Shown here in pieces: positions 55,620-63,157 of a stretch of DNA of 64,000 nt. This DNA is from Microvirga terrestris. GTDB taxonomy: Bacteria; Pseudomonadota; Alphaproteobacteria; Rhizobiales; Beijerinckiaceae. The stretch lies in assembly GCF_015694425.1 (NCBI RefSeq), contig NZ_JADQDN010000006.1, positions 248,001 to 312,000 on the forward strand, given 5' to 3'. Both the position numbers and the translations under genes were made by a program. Under the pieces are notes generated by a model. That model worked only from the letters and a program-made list of their open reading frames with translations, did not search any database and was not told the DNA's origin. How positions within the stretch are numbered: position 1 is the first letter of the stretch; each line of letters begins with the position of its first letter.

Positions 55620-56504
55620 ATGACGAAGGCGGTTCTGGGCATCATCGGCGGATCGGGAGTCTATGATCTGCCGGGCCTTGAGGACATGCGCGAGGAGCGC
55701 GTCGCGTCTCCGTGGGGCGAGCCTTCCGACGTGCTGCGCATCGGCCGCATCGGCGAGACGACGATTGCGTTCCTGCCCCGGCATGGCCGGGGGCACCGGC
55801 TATCACCATCCGACATCAACTACCGGGCCAATATCGACGTGATGAAGCGGGCGGGCGTCACCGACCTGATCTCGGTCTCGGCCGTCGGCTCGTTCAAGGA
55901 CGAGTACCATCCGGGCTTCTTCGTGCTGGTGGACCAGTATGTGGACCGCACCCGCAAGCGCGAGAACTCCTTCTTCAGCCAAGGTTGCGTCGCCCATGTG
56001 CCCATGGCTCACCCCGTGGGCCCTCTGCTGCGCCAGCGTATCGCCGATGCGGCTTTGGCCGAGGACATCCCGTTTGCGCTCGGCGGCACCCTCGTCTGCA
56101 TCGAGGGGCCGCAATTTTCAACTTACGCCGAGTCGATCACCTACAAGGGGCTCGGCTACGATGTGATCGGCATGACGGCGATGCCCGAGGCCAAGCTCGC
56201 TCGCGAGGCCGAGATCACTTATGCGACCATCGCCATGGTGACGGACTACGATTGCTGGCATCCTGAGCACGACCATGTGGACGTAGCCTCCGTGGTGGCC
56301 GTGGCGCAGCAGAACGCCGCCAAGGTCGCGCGCCTCGTCGCCCGTGTGGCCCGCGATTTCCCGGCCGAGCACGAGCCGTGCCCGGCCGGTTCCGACCGGG
56401 CGCTCGATGGCGCCATCATGACGGCGCCCTCCGCCCGCGATCCGGAATTGCTGAAAAAGTTGGATGCGGTGGCAAGGCGGGTGCTAAACCCCTCACAAGC
56501 ATAA
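55620..56504 (+). CDS. mtnP: S-methyl-5'-thioadenosine phosphorylase
   Basis: A 294-residue purine phosphorylase of methionine salvage. [54 protein letters not shown] and [15 protein letters not shown] are typical. It splits methylthioadenosine to adenine and methylthioribose 1-phosphate. The adenine is then salvaged by the next gene, apt. ATG at 55620 chosen over 55560. Confidence 0.93.
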   Translation: MTKAVLGIIGGSGVYDLPGLEDMREERVASPWGEPSDVLRIGRIGETTIAFLPRHGRGHRLSPSDINYRANIDVMKRAGVTDLISVSAVGSFKDEYHPGFFVLVDQYVDRTRKRENSFFSQGCVAHVPMAHPVGPLLRQRIADAALAEDIPFALGGTLVCIEGPQFSTYAESITYKGLGYDVIGMTAMPEAKLAREAEITYATIAMVTDYDCWHPEHDHVDVASVVAVAQQNAAKVARLVARVARDFPAEHEPCPAGSDRALDGAIMTAPSARDPELLKKLDAVARRVLNPSQA

Positions 56505-56526
56505 TTCCACAAGCAGGCTTGAACCC

Positions 56527-57072
56527 ATGGACCAGCGTCTCCTCACCGACCTGAAGGCCGCGATCCGATCGATCCCGGATTATCCGAAGCCGGGCGTCGT
56601 GTTCCGGGACATCACGACCCTGCTGGGCAACGCGCGGGCCTTCCGGCGCTCCGTGGACGAGCTCGTGCATCCTTTCGCGGGCGGCCGGATCGACAAGGTG
56701 GCGGGCATCGAGGCGCGGGGCTTCATCCTGGGCGGTGCCATCGCCCACCAGCTCTCCTCGGGCTTCGTGCCGATCCGCAAGAAGGGCAAGCTGCCCCACG
56801 AGACCGTGCGGATCGCCTATTCGCTGGAATACGGCGTCGATGAGATGGAGATCCACACGGACGCCATCGGTCAGGACGAGCGGGTGATTCTCGTCGACGA
56901 CCTCATCGCCACCGGCGGCACGGCGGTGGCCGCCACCAAGCTCCTGCGCCAGATGGGAGCCAATATCGTGGCCGCTTGCTTCATCATCGACCTGCCTGAT
57001 CTCGGCGGCGCCTCGAGGCTGCGCGATCTCGGCGTCGAGGTGCGCAGCCTTGTGAGCTTTAAGGGGCATTGA
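56527..57072 (+). CDS. apt: Adenine phosphoribosyltransferase
   Basis: A 181-residue enzyme making AMP from adenine and PRPP. The PRPP loop is [50 protein letters not shown] and [12 protein letters not shown] are typical. Co-directional with mtnP (22 bases apart), a metabolically sensible pair. A long perfect palindrome follows. Confidence 0.94.
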   Translation: MDQRLLTDLKAAIRSIPDYPKPGVVFRDITTLLGNARAFRRSVDELVHPFAGGRIDKVAGIEARGFILGGAIAHQLSSGFVPIRKKGKLPHETVRIAYSLEYGVDEMEIHTDAIGQDERVILVDDLIATGGTAVAATKLLRQMGANIVAACFIIDLPDLGGASRLRDLGVEVRSLVSFKGH

Positions 57073-57077
57073 TACGA

Positions 57078-57111
57078 CAGCATCATCGCCGCATATGCGG
57101 CGATGATGCTG
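57078..57111. terminator. 34-bp perfect palindrome between apt and the MaoC gene
   Basis: CAGCATCATCGCCGCAT is followed directly by its exact reverse complement. It can form a 17-bp stem with a minimal loop. There is no T-tract on either side, so it may be a structure-only terminator or a stability element for two converging messages. Confidence 0.5.
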
Positions 57112-57121
57112 GAAAGAACAG

Positions 57122-58123
57122 TCAGCCTCGCCTTTCCCAGAACACCATGCCGTCGAAGGCGAAGACCTCCTCGCCGTTCTGGTTCGTCCCTGTGTTGTGG
57201 TGGAACACCAAGCCCCATTCTGGGCGGGACGCGGACGGGCGCTTGGCCGTCACAGTCGTGCGGTAGATGATCGTATCGCCCGCATAAACGGGCTTGATCC
57301 ATTTCAGGTTCGAGAAGCCCGGGGAGGGGCCGAGCCGGGCCGGGCGCTGGCCGTGGGCAAGCGCATAAGCACGAATCCGGTCGCGATGGCCGACCATATG
57401 CTTCATCCACACGCTCGCCGTATGCCAGCCGGAGGCGCAGAGCGCGCCGAACAGGCTGTTCTTGGCGGCTTCCGCATCCACATGGAACGGCTGAGGGTCG
57501 TACTGCTTCGCGAATCCTATGATGTCGTCCGGCAGGAAGGTGTAGGAGCCCAGTTCTTCCGTCTCGCCGATCACAAGATCTTCGAAATAGGCATTGGAGG
57601 AGATTGGCGGGATCCCCCGGTGGAGATTGTTGCTGGACCCGGACTGGGTGTTGGTTGAGAGGGCTCCACCCGTGAACGGCTCGGCATCACGGGTTGCGAA
57701 CATCACCCAGTTGGTCTGCGTCAGCACCGTCTCGTCGTCATGATTGACCATGTCGAAGTGCAACTGCACGAGGCCGAGTTTGGGCCTGCTCTTGGAAATC
57801 CGGCTTTCCAGAACCTTCACATGCGAGCGAAGGGTATCGCCGGGCCTCACAGGCCTCACCCATTTTACCTCCTCGATGCCCGGGGCCCCCATGGCGGAGG
57901 AGTCCAGAAGCAGCCCATCGGCCACAAGCCGCATGTTGAGGCTGCACGTATGCCATCCCGAGGCGATCAGGGTGCCGACGAAGCTGTCCTTGGCCGCAAC
58001 CTCGTCCACATGGAACGGTTGGGCATCGTATTCGCGCGCGAAGGCCAGGATATCGTCCTTCGACACATGGAGGGGCCCGAGGGTTTGAGCAAAGCCGACC
58101 GGCAGATCTTCGAACGTGCGCAT
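57122..58123 (-). CDS. Fused double MaoC/hot-dog dehydratase
   Basis: A 333-residue protein with two complete MaoC-like hot-dog domains in tandem, about residues 1-150 and 175-333. Each has the hydratase motif D-x-x-P-x-H (YDAQPFHVDEVAA and YDPQPFHVDAEAA) and SGWHTxS (ASGWHTCSLNM, ASGWHTASVWM). It probably hydrates enoyl-CoA or a related thioester. A single chain with both sites would mimic the dimer. The linker is G/S/N-rich. ATG at 58121-58123; no other gene is in its unit. Confidence 0.88.
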   Translation of the reverse strand: MRTFEDLPVGFAQTLGPLHVSKDDILAFAREYDAQPFHVDEVAAKDSFVGTLIASGWHTCSLNMRLVADGLLLDSSAMGAPGIEEVKWVRPVRPGDTLRSHVKVLESRISKSRPKLGLVQLHFDMVNHDDETVLTQTNWVMFATRDAEPFTGGALSTNTQSGSSNNLHRGIPPISSNAYFEDLVIGETEELGSYTFLPDDIIGFAKQYDPQPFHVDAEAAKNSLFGALCASGWHTASVWMKHMVGHRDRIRAYALAHGQRPARLGPSPGFSNLKWIKPVYAGDTIIYRTTVTAKRPSASRPEWGLVFHHNTGTNQNGEEVFAFDGMVFWERRG

Positions 58124-58225
58124 GAGCAATCCCTTGTCGAGGCCTGCCCTAGCACAATGGGCGCTCCGTTGGGAGACCCGCCCCTGCAACCCTGGTCCGT
58201 CGCCCGCATGGCCTGAGAAACGAGA

Positions 58226-58252
58226 AAGGGGACGGGTGATACCCGTCCCCTT
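58226..58252 (-). terminator. Intrinsic terminator of the RTX gene
   Basis: AAGGGGACGGGT-GAT-ACCCGTCCCCTT, a 12-bp stem followed on the leftward strand by TCTCGTTTCTC, 23 bases after the RTX stop. Confidence 0.78.
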
Positions 58253-58274
58253 GAATGCGACCGTGTCTGGAAGG

Positions 58275-61200
58275 TCAGAGCACGAACCAGCCCTTGCTGA
58301 GGTCGATCGAGCCTTTCAGCTTGATCACGGCTTCGGCAGCCTTGTCGCTGTCCGTGTTGAGATAGACGTAAGTTTCCTTCTTCGTCTTCTCATAACGCAC
58401 CTGTCCGGCCTTGGTGAACGCTTCCTTGCCGATGAACGAGAACCTCTGGTCTCCTCCCTTCTTGGTGTCGGCATCGACCAGCTTCAGGTCGATGCGATCG
58501 CCGGCGCGCCCCGAGAAGTCGGTGATGTAGTCGGCCTTGCTTTTGGAAGAGCCCGTCTCCCGGTCGTCGAAGGCGAACACATCGCGACCCGTGCTGCCGG
58601 TGAGGGTATCCTTGCCGAGCCCGCCAATAAGTTGATCATTGCCGGCGCCGCCATTGAGCATGTCATTTCCGGAGCCGCCTTCGGCCGTATCGTTGCCGAG
58701 CCCGCCGAGCAGCCAATCATTACCTGTTTCACCGCTCAAACGATCGTTGCTGCCGCCTGCATCGAGCGTGTCGTTTTCGGAACCGCCCATCAGCGTATCG
58801 TTGCCGAGGCCCGCTTCGATGCGGTCGTTTCCGGCAAGCCCATTGAAGGAATCGCTGCCATTTCCTCCCTTCATCACGTCAGCGCCGGCACTGCCGGTTG
58901 CCCGCTCATCAAGGGAGTCCTGGATCCGGATCACGAAGCTCCTGGTAATGCTCTCGCCGAATGAATCTGTAGCCGTCACCTCAATGGTGTGCAGCGTCGA
59001 CTGCTCATAGTCGAGCCTGACGCCATCGGCGACGCGAAGCGTGCCATCCGGATCAATCGAGAACCGACCGCCCGCGCTGTTGGTGAGAGCAAACGTGTGC
59101 GTGTCGCCGGAGTTGTCCGTGACAGAGAAGTTGCCAATGAATTGCCCCTTCTCGCTGTTCTCATACACCGCATCCCCTTCCAGCTTGAGACCGCTGGGAG
59201 GTGTATTGAGCAATCCGTCGGAGCTGACCGTACGATCGGAGAACTGGAAGAACTCTACGTTGTAGATCGCATCCTGGTCATTCTTGTTGTCCTTTTCGGT
59301 TATGATGATCGCGCCGCCCAGGCCCCGCTCGACGGTGTAGTCGGAGAGTTTCCCCGTGAGAACGACTGTATCGTTTCCGCCTTCGCCGTTAAGGATGTTT
59401 TTGCCCTTGTTACCGCGTAGGATGTTGGCGTTTTGGTTGCCAGTCAGATCGATCGTAGTAGTGCCATCCGCGGCCTGGAGGATCTCCACATGGGCCGCAT
59501 CGGTGAGATCGTAGGACACGCTTGCAATCAGTGTATCCGTTCCCTTGCCATCGTCTTCGAAGATTTCGTCTCCAGCACTGTCGATCCAATACGTATCGTT
59601 GCCGCCTCCGCCCCGCAGCGAGTCCTGACCCGAGCCGCCGTCGAGCGTGTTGGCGGCGTCATTGCCGGTAATGTCATTGTCAAGACCGTTTCCGGTACCC
59701 TTCGTAGCGCCCTGGAGCAGGACCAGGTCCTCAAGGAACTGATGGTTCTCAAGGCTGAAGTCTAGCTTAGACTGGACCGTATCCCGACCTCCATTCAGCG
59801 TCTCAATGATTGTGTCGTCCCCATCCACGACATAGGTGTCGTTGCCGCCTCCGCCACGCAGCGAGTCCTGACCCGAGCCGCCGTCGAGACGGTTATCGCC
59901 AAGATTCCCGACGAGTGTCTGAGAGACTTCGTTGCCAGTCAGATCGATGTCAGCGCTACCCGAGAGGCTAAGCTTTTCGATGGCTTGTCCCGCCTGTAAG
60001 GTGAAAGAAACCTCAGCGCGCACTTCATCGTTGTCGGTAGTGGACGTTTCGATAATCGAGTCATTACTATCGACGTAATAGATGTCATTGCCCGAACCGC
60101 CTTCAAGCGTATCTGCGCCTGAGTCTCCAGCCAGAGTATCGTTGCCTGCATCTCCATACAGACGATCGTCATCCTGGCCCCCGAAGAGGGTATCGTCCCC
60201 AGTGCCGCCATAGATGGTGTCATTTCCTGCATTGCCGGATATATCATCGTTATCGGCATCGCCATACAGATGATCGTTGTGAGTGCCACCATCTACAGTA
60301 TCGTTGCCGGCGCCACCGTAAATGGTGTCGTTGCCACCGGCGCCGTTGAGGGTGTCGCCGACGTCCGTGGTAGAGTCCCGACCGTATCCATAGATCGTGT
60401 CCGCGCCAGATGTGCCGGTAATCGTATCCGCGTTAGGAGTGCCGTAGATAGGCCCCGGACCGGTTGGTGCCGGGATGACTCCATCGGCGAATTGCAGGAA
60501 TTCGATATTGGTGATCAAAGAGGTCCAGTCCCGCTCTGCTGTGCGATTGGTCACACGCCAATAGCCGCCGCCGACATGGACGATGTCGTAGTCTGCTCGG
60601 TTGAAGAGGAACTGCGCGGTATCGATATCCGAACCGCCATCGAGAGTGTCGTCATCGGGATCTATGGAGGGAAAACGGCTTCCGCCTAACGTATCGTTGC
60701 CATCCCCGCCCAGCAGATGGTTCCCAAAACGGTCGCCAATGAAATGATCATTGTGAGCAGAACCGATCAGCCCTTCGACACTATAGAAGCGGTCATTGTA
60801 TGCCTCTCCGGTGTTGCGATCCGGCCAGTCGTCCATTGACGCAAAGACACCTGCGCTGGCAGTCTCATAAGATGCGTAATCAAAGCCTTCGTCGCCCGAC
60901 ATCATGTCGTCGCCCACGCCGCCAGTCAGGGTGTCATTGCCGGCCCTGCCATTGAGGCTCTCAAACTCGGATGAAACACCTATAATGATGTCTCCTTGAT
61001 CTGAGCCAATTTGGACGCTCCAGTCTTCACTGGCCATGAGGTGCGCAAACGAGGCAAATCCACCGCTCTGCAAGTCTTGGATTGATCGGGTGATATCGAG
61101 GTCGTTTTCGCCTTCCCAGTATCTTACGATGCTCGCCAAGTGCGTACCGGTCTGCCGATTTGTTACCAAGACCTCGTTTATGACTGGATTGTCGCCAAGC

Positions 61201-61352
61201 AATGCACTGCCGGTGTAAGCTATGCTGCAATTAATGCCGTTGATCGTCTTATTCACGATGAAAGAAGTGTCTGATGATGAGGCAATCGTGAATGCGCCCG
61301 AGAAGAGTTCTTCCCAGGAGACTGTATCTGTATAGAGAAAGGACCGCGCCAT
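58275..61352 (-). CDS. Large RTX calcium-binding protein with cadherin-like domain (type I secreted)
   Basis: A 1025-residue protein. Clusters of G-G-x-G-x-D-x-L/I-x nonapeptides (GGAGNDTLTGG-type) appear near the N-terminus (around 130-240), in the middle (320-440, 490-690) and near the C-terminus (about 840-935). A cadherin-like domain (about 715-815; YEQSTLHTIEVTATD and SFGESITRSFVIRIQD) separates them. The C-terminus (FSGRAGDRIDLKLVDAD ... GSIDLSKGWFVL) is a type I secretion signal. Two 50-base DNA stretches within it are nearly identical. The first 120 residues have no recognised family. The start ATG at 61350-61352 has AAGGAG upstream. No transporter genes are linked. Probably an adhesin or matrix protein. 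Confidence 0.88.
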   Translation of the reverse strand: MARSFLYTDTVSWEELFSGAFTIASSSDTSFIVNKTINGINCSIAYTGSALLGDNPVINEVLVTNRQTGTHLASIVRYWEGENDLDITRSIQDLQSGGFASFAHLMASEDWSVQIGSDQGDIIIGVSSEFESLNGRAGNDTLTGGVGDDMMSGDEGFDYASYETASAGVFASMDDWPDRNTGEAYNDRFYSVEGLIGSAHNDHFIGDRFGNHLLGGDGNDTLGGSRFPSIDPDDDTLDGGSDIDTAQFLFNRADYDIVHVGGGYWRVTNRTAERDWTSLITNIEFLQFADGVIPAPTGPGPIYGTPNADTITGTSGADTIYGYGRDSTTDVGDTLNGAGGNDTIYGGAGNDTVDGGTHNDHLYGDADNDDISGNAGNDTIYGGTGDDTLFGGQDDDRLYGDAGNDTLAGDSGADTLEGGSGNDIYYVDSNDSIIETSTTDNDEVRAEVSFTLQAGQAIEKLSLSGSADIDLTGNEVSQTLVGNLGDNRLDGGSGQDSLRGGGGNDTYVVDGDDTIIETLNGGRDTVQSKLDFSLENHQFLEDLVLLQGATKGTGNGLDNDITGNDAANTLDGGSGQDSLRGGGGNDTYWIDSAGDEIFEDDGKGTDTLIASVSYDLTDAAHVEILQAADGTTTIDLTGNQNANILRGNKGKNILNGEGGNDTVVLTGKLSDYTVERGLGGAIIITEKDNKNDQDAIYNVEFFQFSDRTVSSDGLLNTPPSGLKLEGDAVYENSEKGQFIGNFSVTDNSGDTHTFALTNSAGGRFSIDPDGTLRVADGVRLDYEQSTLHTIEVTATDSFGESITRSFVIRIQDSLDERATGSAGADVMKGGNGSDSFNGLAGNDRIEAGLGNDTLMGGSENDTLDAGGSNDRLSGETGNDWLLGGLGNDTAEGGSGNDMLNGGAGNDQLIGGLGKDTLTGSTGRDVFAFDDRETGSSKSKADYITDFSGRAGDRIDLKLVDADTKKGGDQRFSFIGKEAFTKAGQVRYEKTKKETYVYLNTDSDKAAEAVIKLKGSIDLSKGWFVL
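59596..59645 (-). repeat. Internal repeat unit of the RTX gene, copy A
   Basis: A 50-base segment identical at 49 positions to the segment 59839-59888. It encodes the nonapeptide block LDGGSGQDSLRGGGGND. Identity at the base level suggests recent duplication or gene conversion. Confidence 0.8.
59839..59888 (-). repeat. Internal repeat unit of the RTX gene, copy B
   Basis: The second copy of the 50-base segment, 243 bases from the first, in the same orientation; it encodes the same block LDGGSGQDSLRGGGGND. The protein around the two copies also matches more loosely over about 85 residues (NDTYVVDGDDTI, NDTYWIDSAGDEI). Confidence 0.8.
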
Positions 61353-61540
61353 CCCATTGCTCCTTCTGAAATAAGGTTTCTTGCCTCTATCTCTCGCCAA
61401 CGGGCTTGCGCGCGGCAACTCTCTGAACAGGTAGGTTTATTGACGTAGCGTCGCTTTCGTGCAGGTTCGCGGCGTTCCACGAGATGGAATGCGGGCGCGA
61501 TGCCCGCGGGGAACGAGGCGGTCAGCAGCGGCGAGGGCGC

Positions 61541-62209
61541 TTACGGCAAAAACTGCCCCGCCGCGTTGTGCGCCAAGCGGATCGGCTCGGGCAGGCGGTA
61601 TTTGGGGGAGCAGCGCAGGACGAGCTCGGCGGCAGTCGGGATGTCGGCGAGGTGGCCGGGGGAGATGAACATGGGGTTCTTGGCCGTGCGGGTGCGAAGC
61701 GCCACGCCGATGGTCTCTTTGCGGTCGATGAGCGGGACGGCGGAGCCTTTTTCTTCGCCGAGGTCCTTATAGCGCCCGCACAGAAGCGTCTTGCCGCAGC
61801 CGATGGTCGGGCGCTGCAGCCACAGGCCCATATGGCTGGCGATGCCGATGCGACGCGGGTGGGCGATCCCCATGCCGTCGAAAAGGAAGACGTCCGGCTC
61901 GGATTTCAGCTTCTCGAAGGCCTCTTCAAGCACCGGCCCTTCGCGAAAGCTAAGAAGGCCCGGCACATAGGGGAAGGGCGTCGGCCGTTGTGCCAGCACC
62001 GTTTCCACCGGCAGGAAGCCGGGATAGGTCACCACCACGATGGCAGCCTGCGACTGCTCGTTCTTCACGCTCACATCGACGCCTGCTACCAGTTCAACCC
62101 TGTCGAGATCGATGCGATGGTCGGAGATCACCTCCCGGCGCAGCTCCTGCTGCAGGGCGATGGCCTCGGAGGGGGAGAGATTCCAGTCGTGGCGATGGTG
62201 AAGCTTCAT
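61541..62209 (-). CDS. nfi: Endonuclease V
   Basis: A 222-residue repair enzyme that cuts near deoxyinosine in DNA. The catalytic Asp lies in VAGVDVSVKN, the Glu in FREGPVLEEAFE, and the second Asp in FLFDGMGIAHPRRIGIASH; CGKTLLCGRY is also typical. The ATG at 62207-62209 gives the usual length. It lies between the RTX gene and the haemoglobin gene on opposite strands. Confidence 0.92.
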   Translation of the reverse strand: MKLHHRHDWNLSPSEAIALQQELRREVISDHRIDLDRVELVAGVDVSVKNEQSQAAIVVVTYPGFLPVETVLAQRPTPFPYVPGLLSFREGPVLEEAFEKLKSEPDVFLFDGMGIAHPRRIGIASHMGLWLQRPTIGCGKTLLCGRYKDLGEEKGSAVPLIDRKETIGVALRTRTAKNPMFISPGHLADIPTAAELVLRCSPKYRLPEPIRLAHNAAGQFLP

Positions 62210-62461
62210 AAGTCGACATTGGAAAACACCTAGGGTCAACGCTCAAGGTTCGGGATCGATCCCTCTGCGGCCGCAGATCGTCAGTGCCGCCCCACAGTCG
62301 ATCCCGGCCACCCTGACCAATATGTAACTCCGGATCGGTATCGGCGTTACTGGTATTTCCCCTCGTCACGCCCATGGTCGGGCGTACAGTCACGGGCTGG
62401 AGCGTTCACGGGGCTCGGCAGAGCATGGCCCGGCTTGATCTTTCACAAGGAATAACCGAAC

Positions 62462-62486
62462 GGGATGGAGAATGATGCTCCATCCC
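62462..62486 (+). promoter_or_regulatory. Leader stem-loop before truncated haemoglobin
   Basis: GGGATGGAG-AATGATG-CTCCATCCC, a perfect 9-bp stem followed by TTTCGTTT. The loop contains the ATGATG at 62472, which is therefore unlikely to be the start of the haemoglobin gene. No other rightward gene lies upstream, so the hairpin may attenuate transcription or control translation. Confidence 0.5.
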
Positions 62487-62507
62487 TTTCGTTTGAGGAG
62501 ATCCACT

Positions 62508-62918
62508 TTGGCGCATTCGGCCACAGGGCGCATCAGCCCGACTGAAGGTGTGACGGAAGCGATAATCCGCGAGCTCGTGGAAACCTTCTATGACCGGGTG
62601 ATCCGAGACCCGGAACTCGGGCCGATCTTTCACAGCGCGCTTTCCGGCCGCTGGAGCCAGCATCTGGCCCTGATGGTGGATTTCTGGTCCTCGATTGCCC
62701 TGAGGACAGGCCGCTACCAGGGCAAACCTCAGGCGGCCCATATGGGCATGGGCCTTAAGCCCGAGCTTTTTGCGCGTTGGCTGGCATTGTTCGAGCAGAC
62801 GGCGAAAGAGATCTGCGAGCCGGATGTAGCGGCATTCTTCGTAGACCGGGCAGGGCGCATCGCGGAGAGCCTGCAGATCGGACTCGGCATCGGACCGAAG
62901 GCCCTGCCGCTGCCGTAA
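62508..62918 (+). CDS. Group III truncated haemoglobin-like protein
   Basis: A 136-residue protein. LVETFYDRVIRDPELGPIFH, LMVDFWSSIALRTGRYQG and AAHMGMGLKPELFARWLALF match group III truncated globins; the His in AAHMGM is the likely proximal haem ligand. Such globins are thought to handle NO or oxygen. A TTG at 62508-62510 after GAGGAG is preferred; the ATG at 62472 lies in a hairpin loop. The gene is alone, with a terminator-like hairpin and a small ORF downstream. Confidence 0.85.
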   Translation: MAHSATGRISPTEGVTEAIIRELVETFYDRVIRDPELGPIFHSALSGRWSQHLALMVDFWSSIALRTGRYQGKPQAAHMGMGLKPELFARWLALFEQTAKEICEPDVAAFFVDRAGRIAESLQIGLGIGPKALPLP

Positions 62919-62926
62919 GGCTTACG

Positions 62927-63079
62927 TTAGCGTTCCCACCACTCAAGCTCGTCATTACCCCTCTTGGGTAGCAGGGACGAAATGCCGATCATGAGAAAGC
63001 CGCAGGCCATGAGAACGCCAACGAAGAACTCGGCGCTGCCAAGGCCGGGAGAAAAGAAAGTCTCGAAAAAAGCCTGCAT
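62927..63079 (-). CDS. Possible 50-residue membrane protein
   Basis: A short leftward ORF starting MQAFFETFFSPGLGSAEFFV with a hydrophobic helix (FFVGVLMACGFLMIGISSLL) and a charged tail ending WWER. GGAGGG lies 9 bases before the ATG, but both are part of a terminator-like hairpin. It may be a real protein with a sequestered start or a chance ORF. No family is recognised. Confidence 0.5.
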   Translation of the reverse strand: MQAFFETFFSPGLGSAEFFVGVLMACGFLMIGISSLLPKRGNDELEWWER

Positions 63080-63101
63080 GAAGCACCCTCCATGCAGGCT
63101 T
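63070..63101 (-). terminator. Terminator-like hairpin downstream of ychF
   Basis: AAGCCTGCATG-N10-CATGCAGGCTT, an 11-bp stem with a run of six A on the left (TTTTTT on the leftward strand), 57 bases after the ychF stop. The loop holds the GGAGGG and the stem the ATG of the 50-codon ORF. Confidence 0.8.
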
Positions 63102-63157
63102 TGTCGCATCATGGTCCTGAACGGGCGAAAAAGCCTGCGTTCAGGATTCCGACAGTT

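Noticed and set aside
58600..60420. Short regularly spaced repeats that resemble a CRISPR array
   Set aside because: They encode RTX nonapeptides in one continuous frame; repeat units vary and there are no unique spacers of constant size.
62472..62507. ATG at 62472 as the start of the truncated haemoglobin
   Set aside because: Its Shine-Dalgarno is one base away and the codon sits in a hairpin loop, while the TTG at 62508 has GAGGAG at good spacing.
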